DNA of 64,000 nucleotides. Origin: Papaver somniferum. Lineage: Eukaryota; Streptophyta; Magnoliopsida; Ranunculales; Papaveraceae. The notes below the pieces were generated by a model. The model was not told where the DNA came from. It saw nothing but the letters and a program-made list of their open reading frames with translations, and made no database searches. The DNA lies in the NCBI RefSeq assembly GCF_003573695.1, contig NC_039366.1, positions 165,740,339 through 165,804,338 on the forward strand, in the 5' to 3' direction. The position numbers were made by a program, and so were the translations under genes. Positions 11,126 through 22,024 of the stretch are shown here, piece by piece (within the stretch, counting starts at the first letter, position 1; each line of letters starts with the position of its first letter).

Positions 11126-12320
11126 TTTCAAGCTAATATTTCTCAACCTTTAGATCGAAAACTTAGCTTGTTACACACACTTGGTAAACGTTTACTGGGT
11201 TTGTGAAAACCATGCCCAAATGTGTACGCATATGTTGGTTCAACATGATAACCCAAAAGGTTAACCATATGAGCATTTCATATTAACCTAGTTCTTCTTC
11301 ACCATAACTAGTTCAATTGACTCAAATGAACTAGTTAGAGAGTTGTTCAATTGCTATGACATCTTATGTAACTACACAAGACACAATTGAAACAAAGATG
11401 ATTTGATTCACAGAATCGGCTCATGAACTTATAGTCACGGTTTGCATAAATCATTCCTTAGTAAATTAAGTTTCATGTTCAGAGAACATCTTTAGATCAT
11501 AACATTTTAAGCTCACAAACAAGTTCGCGGACTTAAGTTAATCGGTTGAGTTTTCCAAACTCAGCAGAAATTCTCGGAAAAAGAACTTCCGCCTGTTCGT
11601 GGACTGGGTTCGCGGACTGAGTTCGCGGATTTAGCATACAAACGAGTTTTGGAAAATCCAGCATAAATTCTCGATTGAGAACTTCCGACAGTTCGCGGAC
11701 TTCGCAAGACAATTCCACAATCCTCCCGATTACTCTTGATCAACAAAGTTTGAAAAACTTCGGTTCAAGGAATACATGGTTATGTAGTCTAAACTCTCAT
11801 TTCAATCATCGAGAAATTCTCAGAGGACGCTATGTTGCCGTTATCCACAGACCGGTTCACGTCAGAGCAATTCTCAAAGTAATTGAAACTTTTCATGACT
11901 TGCGTCACTAGGTGAAGATAAACTTGATCAAAGCGAAACGCTTTACCAACACATGATTTCGAGTAAAAGATAATCAATGAATGCTCAGCTCGAAATATCA
12001 AATGTGTATGATCTAGTCTATATAGCATACGACTTTTGTCTCATAAGAAGTAGGAGACAGAATAGATAGACTTTTGAGTGATAGATAAGTTCAAGTCTTC
12101 ACATACCTTTTTGTTGATGAAGTTCCACGGTTCCTTGTGTAGATCTTCGTCATTGTCGTTGAATCACCATGAAGCCCTTGAGCTCAGATACACTTTTCCT
12201 ATCCTTGTCCGAGACTTAGCTAATAGGCTAGAAATCAAGACTTATAGCTTTGATCACAAACATTGACAAACATGCTTGATATAGCAACACATGCGAGGTC
12301 GACCGATCTATGCTCTAACA
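11126..12320 (-). repeat. 3' LTR of element I, U3-side part
   Basis: It matches the 5' LTR of element I from about 17355 to 18563, including the variants GGTAAACGTTTACTGGG and TATGTAGTCTAAACTC-like, and ends CTCTAACA at 12320. The polypurine complement ATCTCCCCCTTTG follows. About 1 kb of LTR between 1466 and 11126 has been replaced by the duplicated block. Confidence 0.8.
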
Positions 12321-14120
12321 ATCTCCCCCTTTGTCAATTTTAGTGACAAAACTATTAATACATATGGAATACAAAAAAGATTAACTTTAGTGGCTCATAT
12401 TCCATAGTCTAATCTTCAACGTTCCTTTAAATCTTCGTCCTTCCAAGTACTCCAATGATCCCAAAGGTTGTAAGTTTAGCACCATCGTTGTTGAAGATCC
12501 ATATCTATAACAATGAGAGAAATCGAGATTCTCGATCATTATTATACAGTGTCATAGTATCATTATGTAACATCAAAGTCCAATTGCATCACGACTTTAA
12601 CAACAATACTATGGTGATATGTATCACTCCCCCTTAGTCAATACTCCATCTCGACCATGGAAACCACTCCCCCTTACACAATGATCCGAAAACCATATGT
12701 ATTTGTAGTGTGACCTACAATATTTCTCCCCCTTTTTGTCAATAAAATTGGTAAAGGTACAAGAATGGGATCATAATGAAATCTCCACAAGAGACTTACC
12801 AAAAGAAAGAAAACACGTCATCTTAATTTAGATGCAATCATAAAGCCGAAGTTAAATTCATTCATCAAGAAGTTTTAATATACAATATAACCCCTTTAAA
12901 ATTCCACAGCCGCACTCCCCGCAAGATATTACCATTAAGCACAAGTTCAAAAGAACCCTCCCCCATTTGATGTCATTCCCGAGAGAACAACATGAGCGAC
13001 CTTAATTTCGAAAGAAAAGAAGGATTTTTTGTTGGACACCAAAAACCATGGGAATGATTTTCTATATCCAAAACTCAACCAAATTAATCACAAGTAAACC
13101 CATGATTAATTCAATTGAAATATGCAACTAAATCAAACCACAAAAGTGATCAATTTAATTGAAAAGTGCTCAACATAAGTAAACTCACGGAGCTACGGCT
13201 AAATCAATCATATGGAGATGACTAACTTAACCGTTCAAATACTCAACATAAGGAAAACCTTACGAAATATATGACTACATTAACCAATAGAACATGATAG
13301 TGTGGTCTTTCATATACTCAACACAAGAACTTATGGAATATATGAAAACTCAACTAGATTAATTACAAGAGAACCTATAATTAATCTAATTGAAATTCAC
13401 AACAAAACTGATCACCGAAGTAATCAATCTAATTGTAAAAAGGTTTTCCTCGACAAAAGAAGAATTTTGGAGCAAATAATTAAATAACCACACAAGATGA
13501 TTAATTTAGTTCATAATGCTCAACATATAGCATCTTACGGAACAACCAAGAAAGCCAAGGTTAATCGACTTAGTTGTAAGGTGCTCAATATAAGACACAC
13601 AATGGAGCCTTCACGGTAAAATATAATAAAATGGATCAATGAAGATCAATACCGTGGATAACATACAAGGATCTATTCTATTTTCCATCATAACAACATA
13701 ATAGACTTTATCCTTGTTACAAAAAAGATTTCATCCTATTTTCCATCAACTAAATGACTGCATAGGCATAACTTTTGTATATGTCAAAAGTCCATTCGTC
13801 CTTTCATCAATACGAATACAGATTCATTAACGACTTTACTTTTGACAAAATATGGGACCTTCAAGTTCACGGACGCAAACAATACATATCCCATAAAAAA
13901 TATTGCAATACTTAAAACATCAATCAGATTGCAATAATATCATCCTCCAAATATTTTTAGAATTTAAAAACAATAAACCTAAAAAATAACATAAGAAGAT
14001 GAAAACAAAAATAACTATGTGTAGTCACTATCTTCGCTATTCAAAACGCTAGTTATTCTTCCAACAAATCCAAAAGGAAGACATACTAGGTATCTAAACC
14101 AATCAAAACAGATGTCTATC
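12321..14120 (-). other. 3' untranslated module of element I
   Basis: The order on the minus strand is TTATGTTGAGCA-type units (complement near 13172, 13248, 13317, 13519 and 13582) followed by several polypurine tracts, ending in the tract at 12321-12333 next to the LTR. It is homologous to 2006-3504 read on the other strand, although the ORFs upstream differ. No coding region is supported. Confidence 0.75.
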
Positions 14121-14573
14121 TTAATGGGACATGGATTCTGGTGTATCCTCAACAACGAACAGGGACACAGGAGGTTCCAGATCCACACGAGACATGAAGT
14201 CTATGAGCTTGTGATCGACAGCTTTCTCAACATCAACAGAGAGATGATTCTCTTTTCGAAGATCCTTGATTTGAGATTTTATGAGACCAAGGTCAGACAC
14301 AACCTTTTCCTACTCAGTTTCCACATTATCAAGACCTTTAAGAGTATCAACGAGCTGAAGTTTTGCTTCCCCAAAGTACTTAAGAAAGTCATGAACAACT
14401 TCAGCAGAGATCATATCATCCTTTTCAACATCTTCATGAGTATAAGCAAAGAAGCATGAGGCATTGGGATGATCTTCATCTACAAGTGTTCTCTTCCTCT
14501 TAGAATCAACCTCAACACCTTTGTCAAGAAATCCTTTTGCAAAACCACCATAGCAAGAAGAGGAGGAAGACAT
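14121..14573 (-). pseudogene. Element I ORF2 (150 codons, one in-frame stop), unknown function
   Basis: It begins with an ATG followed by a serine run (MSSSSS), then a KRKR basic patch and an acidic region. The frame stays open to TAA at 14121-14123 except for a TAG at 14310-14312. After that stop the frame reads KSQIKDLRKE-like, a potential coiled coil. It occupies the place of ORF2 of the gag-type elements (a basic patch followed by a short coiled coil, immediately before the shared 3' module), but the sequences are not obviously homologous. I recognise no domain. Confidence 0.5.
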
Positions 14574-14964
14574 TCTTGAAAATCCGAAAACAACCAGGAG
14601 TACACGTACGTGACTTGTAACCCTAAGAAGTTGGATATTTAAACTTGGGGACGACCATTTAGGGTTTAAACAAGAACGCTGACTAGGGCCAGAACAGAAT
14701 CCGTTCGAGTACAACTAATACCCATTGAAAGTAAGGTCCTTAAGGCATTTAAAAGCATGACCTAAACACAAAATATAAGACTCTATTCAACAAAAAAAAT
14801 TTGACTTAACCAATACTTGTTCTTGGTGGATCTGTCAACATAAGTTTTGCTAAGGACGATAAGAAAATAACCTAACTTATCAGATGCAAGCAACAAGTAT
14901 ACTTGTTTTTAAAACAAACTTACTCAACAGGTTTTTTTTACGAGTAACCTCTCGAACCTTGTGA
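14574..14964 (-). other. Spacer between ORF1 and ORF2 of element I
   Basis: Read on the minus strand it is AT-rich with no sustained frame, and it includes a region resembling the leader before ORF2 in other members. Nothing else can be supported. Confidence 0.5.
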
Positions 14965-16104
14965 TTAATTAACACAAGTACGAGCCATAGTCTCATTAAG
15001 AGTTTTGTGTTTTTGGTTAAGTTTCTTTTTCCTCTTAGTCTTAGAGAGGGATCCTGTTTGACATGAGAAATTATCATAAAATTTACTGTCATCAAAATAG
15101 GAGACATAGTTAGAGTTATTACCAGAAGTGTCTTGACATGAGGATGAAGATAATCTGTTGACAAGCTATTTGGATCTTACAATTATCTCTTTAATATCTT
15201 TTCTCATCTCATCGATTTTCCTTTCTTCTGGGATGACTTGCTCAACAGGAACAATGTTGCTTTTAGAGACAGGGCGTTGAACCTCTTTTGAACGATATTT
15301 ATTAAGATGTCTATTCTTTCCTTGAACATTGGAGGAACTCACTGTACTGACTTTCCTGGTAGCATACACAAGATAGGTACGAAAGCCAATTGGCTCAATC
15401 ATACGGATGTTAGTCACACCTTTGAGAATCAAATATAGAGTGTGTTGCAGTAGAACTAAGAAACCTTTATTCAACTTAGAGTTTCTCTTTTGTCTAACAG
15501 AACTCTTGGTCTCACAGACCAAACATACCTTTTGATCATTAGAATGATTTGAGGATGTTGTCTTAATATTATCATCTGAATATTTGTCTCTTTTACATAA
15601 TGTCCCAAGTTTGGTGGAAGCATTAGGAACACCTGTTTTTACTTCCGAATGTGAAGCATCAGATGTTCTTGGTATATTAGATTGGTTTGAGCATCCTTGA
15701 ACGGAGAGTTTATTCAAACGACGTTCAATATCCAAGGAATCTTTTTTGAGGCTGGCCTCAAGAGTTAAGCATGAAGATTGATCTTCAGCATTTCCTTGGA
15801 CTTTGAAATCTCTTACAATACCAAGAAGAACATTGACATAGTGTTTTAACTGATCCAATCTGACAGCTTGAATTCTAACGAGATTTAGAATCAACTCACT
15901 CTATTCAGTTGTATCCCATTCATTAGAAGAGAAGGTCTCTTTCGAAGGGGGATCAAGAACACACGTGCCATTGTTTATCTGTCTCGTCGAACAACAAGGT
16001 TTTTCTATATTCGAGATAGAATAGCTTTTCTCTTTAATAGATTTAGACGAGAGAGAATCTTTATTACTGGTGACGCGTTTATCAGAGATAGTACTCTTGT
16101 CCAT
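14965..16104 (-). pseudogene. Element I ORF1 (379 codons, two in-frame amber stops), unknown cargo protein
   Basis: The ATG at 16104 sits at the same place as the gag ATG of element III (after the GACTCT leader), and the frame runs to TAA at 14965. It is interrupted only by TAG at 15901-15903 and TAG at 15166-15168, with no frameshift. The product would be Ser/Lys-rich, with a Cys pair (CLVC, about residue 190), the phrase IGFRTYLVYA, and a Lys/Arg-rich C-terminus (KTKRKKK). It lacks the UBN2 region and CCHC knuckles of gag. Some plant Copia gag tails have a loosely similar CxxC...FRTYLVYA-like stretch, but I cannot assign a family. Two clean nonsense changes in an otherwise open frame suggest recent decay or suppression. 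Confidence 0.5.
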
Positions 16105-16154
16105 AGAGTCAGATCGCATACAAACACAGACTGAGGAGGTCTTAAACGTGTTTT

Positions 16155-16169
16155 CCTGTTCTGATACCA
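16155..16169 (-). promoter_or_regulatory. Primer-binding site of element I
   Basis: The minus strand reads TGGTATCAGAACAGG, two bases after the LTR end. This is the initiator-methionine tRNA primer site of plant Copia elements with one change (G to A) against TGGTATCAGAGCAGG in elements II and III. Confidence 0.85.
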
Positions 16170-16171
16170 AT

Positions 16172-18563
16172 TGAAAAAGCGGGGGGTCTAACAACACCAC
16201 CCAATATTTCGCTTAGCAATCTGTATGGGCAAACTCCAATATACTTTTTATGAGAATCGACTAGACAGTCAGACTCAATCAATAAAAGATATATCAAAGA
16301 ATTTATATCTCAATCTCTCGATTTAATCTTACTCAAGCAAACTGCGAGTCTCGATTAAAGAGATATAACTTGGACGGTACCAAAGACCAATATCCAAGGA
16401 TCAATCAATATCAATCAACAACCAAAGGTTGGATTTCCAATTAATGATCTTAACACACAACCTGTATTATTTCAATTATATAAAATATAATGCGGAAAAG
16501 AAATAACACATACACCAGAAGTTTTGTTAACGAGGAAACCGCAAATGCATAAAAACCCCGGGACCTAGTCCAGATTGAATACATATTGTATTAAGACGCT
16601 ACAGACACTAGCCTACTACACACTAACTTCGGACTGGACTATAGTTGAACCCCAATCAGTCTCTTACCGATCCTAGGTACAATTGTACTCCTACGCCTAT
16701 GATCCCAGCAGGACACTGCGTACTTGATTCCCTTAGCTGATCTCACCCACAACTAAGAGTTGCTGCAACCCAAAATCGCAGACTTGATAATAAACAAATT
16801 TGTCTCACACATAAAAGTCTATCAAAGGATAAATCTGTCTCCCACAGATAAACCCTAGGTTTTGTTCCGTCTTTAGATATAAAATCAAGGTAACAGGAAC
16901 CAATTGATAATTCGGTCTTATATTCCCGAAGAACAGCCTAGATTAATCAGTCACCTCTCTACAATCCTTCCTGACTACACAAGCGGATTATCGAGGAATC
17001 ACAAACAGTGAGACGAAGATGTTTGTGACTTCTTTATCTTGCCTATCGGAGAACTCTCACGATCTCAAGCCAATCATAGATTGTACTCGTACGATAGAAG
17101 ATGCAAGATCATATCATACAACTACGATAAAAGTAGTATCGGTCTGGATTCACAATCCCAATGAAGTCTTTAAGTCGTTAACCTGATTTTAGAGAAGAAA
17201 ATCAAAGGTTAATAGAGATCGACTCTAGCGAGCGCACAATATCACACAGACGTGTGGGGATTAAGTTTTTGCTCAAGCTAGATGTATCCTTTATATAGCC
17301 TTCAAATCAGGGTTTTTCCTTAGTTACAAAGCAATCCATATTCACCGTTAGATAAAAACTTGATTTAGATTCAAGCTAATATTTCTCAACTGTTAGATCG
17401 AAAACTTAGCTTGTCACACACACTTGGTAAACGTTTACTGGGTTTGTGAAAACCATGCCCAAACGTGTACGCGTATGTTGGTTCAACATGATAACCCAAA
17501 AGGTTAACCATATGAGAATTTCATATTAACATAGTTCTTCTTCACCATAACTAGTTCAATTGACTCAAATGAACTAGTTAGAGAGTTGTTCAATTGCTAT
17601 GAGATCTTATGTAACTACACAAGATACAATTGAAACAAAGATGATTCGATTCACAGAATCGGCTCATGAACTTAAAGCCACGGTTTGCAGAAAGCATTCC
17701 TTAGTAAATTAAGTTTCATGTTCAGAACACATCTTTAGATCATAACCTTTTAAGCTCACAAACAAGTTCGCGGACTTAAGTTAATCGGTTGTGTTTTCCA
17801 AACTCAGCAGAAATTCTCGGAAAGAGAACTTCCGCCAGTTCGCGGACTTAGCACACAAACGAGTTTCAGAAAATCCAGCAGAAATTTTTGGTCGAAAACT
17901 TCCGACAGTTCGCGGACTTAGTCTGCGGACTGGGTTCGTGGACTTGGCAAGCCAATTCCACAATCCTCCCGATTACTCTTGATCAAGAAATTTTGAAAAA
18001 CTTCGGTTCAAGGAATAAATGGCTATGTAATATAAACTCTCATTTCAATCATTGAGACATTCTCAGAGGACGCTATGTAGCCGTTATTCACAAACCGATT
18101 CACGTCAGAGCAATTCTCAAAGTAATTGAAACTTTTCATGACTTGCGTCACTAGGTGAAGATAAACCTGATCAAAGCGAAGCGCTTTACCAACACATGAT
18201 TTCGAGTTAAAGATAAGCAATGAATGCTCAGATCGAAATATCAAATGTGTATGATCTAGTCTATATAGCATACGACTTTTGTCTCATAAGAAGTAGGAGA
18301 TAAAATATATAGACTTTTGAGTGATAGATAAGTTCAAGTCTTCACATACCTTTTTATTGATGGAGTTCCACGGTTACTTATGTAGAACTTCGTCATTGTC
18401 GTTGAATCATCATAAAGTCCTTGAGCTCAGCTACACTTTTCCTATCCTAGTCCGAGACTTAGCTAATAGGCTAGAAACCAAGACTTATAGTTTTGATCAC
18501 TAACATTAACAAACATGCTTGATATACCAACGCATGCGAGGTCGACCGAGCTATGCTCTAACA
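16172..18563 (-). repeat. 5' LTR of element I (2392 bp)
   Basis: The termini are TGTTAGAGCA and CTTTTTCA on the minus strand. A TATA-like TTATATAG lies near 17290, so U3 is about 1.27 kb and R-U5 about 1.12 kb. Two runs of GTTCGCGGACT units lie at 17765-17950, and the palindrome AACTAGTTCA/TGAACTAGTT is at 17549-17579. The right flank GGTCT is the target duplication. Confidence 0.9.
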
Positions 18564-19079
18564 GGTCTGCTATGTGAAAACATTGATTTTGATAACTGTA
18601 GCAATACACATATCAATCTTGATGGTTTAGGTGAAGAAGAGAACCCAATCAAGTTGGAAGATTCTATTGACCCATCCTTTGGAAACTCTGTCTGTAATGT
18701 TTCAGGATCTGCCTTGTGTTTAGATGCGGTCAAACCACAGATGCCTGAATATTATCCAAGATTGACGTGCTCGTTTTGTTCTCAGAAGGGTCATGAACTA
18801 TCAAGATGTTACAAGTACAAACATCAATTGAGGCACGCCAACAAACTTCAACGAAGAGCAGATCAGTTAGCAAGAAAGCCTAAACTTGCTCAGAAGACTG
18901 CTGAGGTATGTTGGATTTTATCTTCGTCTAAGAAGTTAGTTTCCAAAGACAAAACAAGACCATTTGAGAAGAAAACATGATCAAATCGTTTTGATAGACA
19001 GAGGTCAGAAGATTCCTCTCAAGAGGAAAATGGTGGACAAAATGTTGTTCACCACAGCACAAATTCATTGTGTGCCTGA
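18564..19079 (+). pseudogene. gag: Element A gag, C-terminal part
   Basis: This continues the gag of A after element I (residues from the SVGL motif to the end). The second zinc knuckle is visible, with pattern C-x2-C-x4-H-x4-C near 18770-18815, followed by a basic stretch rich in H, R and K. TGA at 18978-18980 replaces the Trp codon found in element III (KVWSN there), and the old frame then runs on to TGA at 19077. The copy is therefore dead by truncation, insertion and nonsense. The two-knuckle layout is typical of SIRE/Maximus-lineage Copia gags. Confidence 0.85.
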
Positions 19080-19348
19080 TCAAAAGAGACAAGGTTGTGA
19101 ATGCACATGCTTTAGGAAAAGTTCTTTTTCTTAGGTTTATTATTTTTTGTCCATCAAATAAAAGGAAGGGTTATTTTCGATAATTCTACTCTTTATAGGG
19201 TTTAGAGTTGACGTCCACGAACCTGTTTAAAGGTTTCGAACCCTACATTCCTTTTTCCTCTTTGATATTCTTTATATCTCAAGACTGCTTTTGAGATTGT
19301 GAATTCCACTCACAAAAACAAGTTGGTTATAGTTGTTCTCAAAGCATC

Positions 19349-19498
19349 ATGTCTTTGGATGGAAAGGATGTCAACATGATTGTTAAGCCATCAATCAAGG
19401 AAAAAGAAAAATCTCCAGTAACTGCGTCCTTGAAAAGAAAAAAGAGGAATACAAGAATAACTAGTGCTTTGTATAGCGATGATTGTGACTACACATAG
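19349..19498 (+). pseudogene. ORF2 remnant of element A (49 codons after internal deletion)
   Basis: The first 36 codons match 1640-1747. An internal deletion of about 300 bp at an AAGAA repeat then joins to sequence downstream of the normal stop, giving a new stop at 19496. The coiled-coil region is lost. The spacer 19080-19348 upstream has no ORF and carries the GATAATTCTAC leader. Confidence 0.75.
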
Positions 19499-20969
19499 CT
19501 ATTATTTTCATCTTCATGTTTTTTGGTTTAAATTCTAAAACTATTTGGAGGATGATGTTTTGCAGTATTTAGTTTTTATGATTTGTTATATTGCAACTTG
19601 TTATGGGATATTGGTGTTTACGTCCGTGAACTATGTTGTCCCATATTTTTTCAAAAGTAAAGTCGTTTATGATCGGTATTCGTTTATTGATTAAAGAATG
19701 AATGGACTTTTGGAAAATACAAAAGTTAAGCCTATATTGTCAATTTTTGATGGAAGATAGGTTAAAATCATTTGTATCCAAGTATTATTGATATTTTATA
19801 TGCTTGTGCAAAAGAATGACTCCTTGTGTATTCCACAGTATTGATCTTCACTGATCCATATTTTATGTGATACTGTGAGGCTCCGTAATGTGTCTTATGT
19901 TGAGCACGATACAACCAAGTTGATTATTTTTTATTAGATTTGTTGGTTGTTCCGTAAGGTACTTTATGTTGAGCATTTAGAACTAAATTAATCATCTTGT
20001 TGGTTATTTAGTTATTACTCCATAAGTTTTTCTTGTGTTGAGTATATGAACGTTTAAACCAATCACTCTCTTGTATGGTTATCTTAGTCGTTGCTCCGTA
20101 AGTTTACTTATGTTGAGCATAATCAATTAAATTGATCACTTCTTGTGTTTAATTTGATTGAGTATTCCGATTAAATTAATCAAGGGTTTACTTATGGTTA
20201 ATTTAATTGAGTTTTTGGATATAAAAATCATTCTCATGGTTTTGGTGTCCAATAAAAATCCTTCTTTTCTCTTGAAATTATGGTCGCTCGTTGTTGTTCT
20301 TTCGGGAATGACATCAAATGGGGGAGAGTTCTTTTGAACTTGTGCTTAATGGTCATATCTTGAAGGGTGTGCGGCTGTGGAATTTTAGAGGGGTTATCTT
20401 GTATCTTTAAACTCCTTGATGAATGTTGTTAGATTCGGCTATATGATTTCATCTAAATAAGATGATGTGTGTTTCTTTCTCTCAGTCATGAAATGTCTCT
20501 TACGGAAATTTCATTATGATTCCGTTTTTCTACCTTTGCCAATTTTATTGACAAAAAGCGGGAGAATTAATATGTAGTTCACACTACAAATACATATGGT
20601 TTATCATTGTGTAAGGGGGAGTGGTTTTCATGTGAGATGGAGTATTGACTAAGGGGGAGTGATACATATCACCATAGTATTATTGTTGAAGTTGTGATAC
20701 AATTGAACTTTGACACTGTGTAATAATACTATGACACTGTATAACAATGATCGAGAATTATGTTTTCTCATTGTTATAGCTACGGATCTTCAACAACGGT
20801 GATGCTAAACTTACAACCTTTGTGATCATTGGAGTACTTGGAAGTGACGAAGATTTCGAGGAATGTTGAAGATTAGACATGTGGAATAGGAGTTACTAAA
20901 GTTTCATTATCTTTTTTGTATTCCATATGTATTGATAGTTTTGTTACTAAAATTGACAAAGGGGGAGAT
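19499..20969 (+). other. 3' untranslated module of element A, copy 2
   Basis: It is homologous to 2006-3504, with TTATGTTGAGCA units around 19900-20120, GGGGGAG tracts near 20323, 20617 and 20655, and the terminal tract AAAGGGGGAGAT at about 20958-20969. No ORF. Confidence 0.75.
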
Positions 20970-22024
20970 TATTAGAGCATTGCTCGGTCGAACTCGCATG
21001 CGTTGCTATCTCAAGCATGTTTGTTAATGTTAGTGATCAAAACTATAAGTCTTGATTTCTAGTCTACTATATCTAAGTCTCGAACTAGGATAGCAAGTGT
21101 AGTTGAGCTCAAGGTCTCCATGGAGATTCATCATACAAGACGATGATCTACTCAAGGAACCGGTGGAAGTTTTCGACAAAAAGGTATGTGGAGACTTAAA
21201 CTTATCTGTCACTCAAAAGTCTATCTATTTTATCTCCCGCTCTTTGAGACATAAAGTCGTATGATATATATATATAGACTATGATTATACACATTTGGTA
21301 TTTCGAGCCGAGTATACCTCGCATATCTATATCTCGAAATATGTGTTGGTAAGCTTTTTGCTCCGACCAAGTTTATATTTACCTAGTGACGAAAGTCATG
21401 ATATGTTTCAATCACTTTGAAAATTGCTTTGACGAGAAATGGTGTAACAACTATATAACGTCCTCTAAGAATGTTTCAAAGATTGAAATGAGAGTTTAGA
21501 TTACATAACCAATGGTGGACAAAAGCATTGTTGTGGAAACACAGTTATGTATAAGTCCTATTCCTTGAACCAAAGTTTTCGAACTTTGTTGATCAAGAGA
21601 ACCGGAAGTATGGCAAGTGCCAAGTCCGCGAACTACCGAAGTTCTCAAACCCGAGAATTTCTACTTGAGTTGAAAAACTACTTGCGGGAGCTAAGTCCGC
21701 GAACTCAGTGCGCGAATTTCTGCTGGAGTTTTTAAACTCTGTCCGGTATCTTAAGTGCGCGAACCTAGTCTGCGAACTTGAAAAGGTTATATATCTAAAG
21801 ATGATTTCTGAACTTAAACTTAAAAAGACTATGGAATGCTATTTGCAAACCGTGGCTATAAAAGTTCATGAACCGATTCAAGTGAATCAAATCATCTTTT
21901 CTTCAATTTTGTCTTGTGTATTTACATAAGATTTCCTTGCAACTGAACAACTCTCTAACTAGTTCATTTGAGTCACTTGAACTTGTTATGGTGAAGAAGA
22001 ACATGGTTGATATGAAATGCTCAT
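20970..22024 (+). repeat. 3' LTR of element A, left part
   Basis: It starts TATTAGAGCATTGCTCGG after the polypurine tract; the first dinucleotide TG has mutated to TA. It stops at CTCAT (22020-22024), the target copy of element II, and resumes at 40190. Confidence 0.9.

Larger units (their letters stand above)
1305..18563 (-). mobile_element. Element I: minus-strand Copia-type LTR element inside gag of A
   Basis: It is flanked by the perfect 5-bp duplication GGTCT (1300-1304 and 18564-18568). Joining the flanks restores the gag frame of A. Reading the minus strand: 5' LTR 18563-16172, primer site 16169-16155, ORF1 16104-14965, ORF2 14573-14121, 3' untranslated region, polypurine tract at 12333-12321, and a 3' LTR present as 12320-11126 plus 1466-1305. 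The 3' LTR is broken by a foreign 9.65-kb block (1469-11120) copied from further right in this window, and about 1 kb of LTR is missing there. No pol domains are present, and its cargo ORFs differ from the gag of A and III. Confidence 0.85.

Noticed and set aside
14112..14459. 115-codon plus-strand frame
   Set aside because: It overlaps ORF2 of element I in antisense, and the minus frame fits the element layout.
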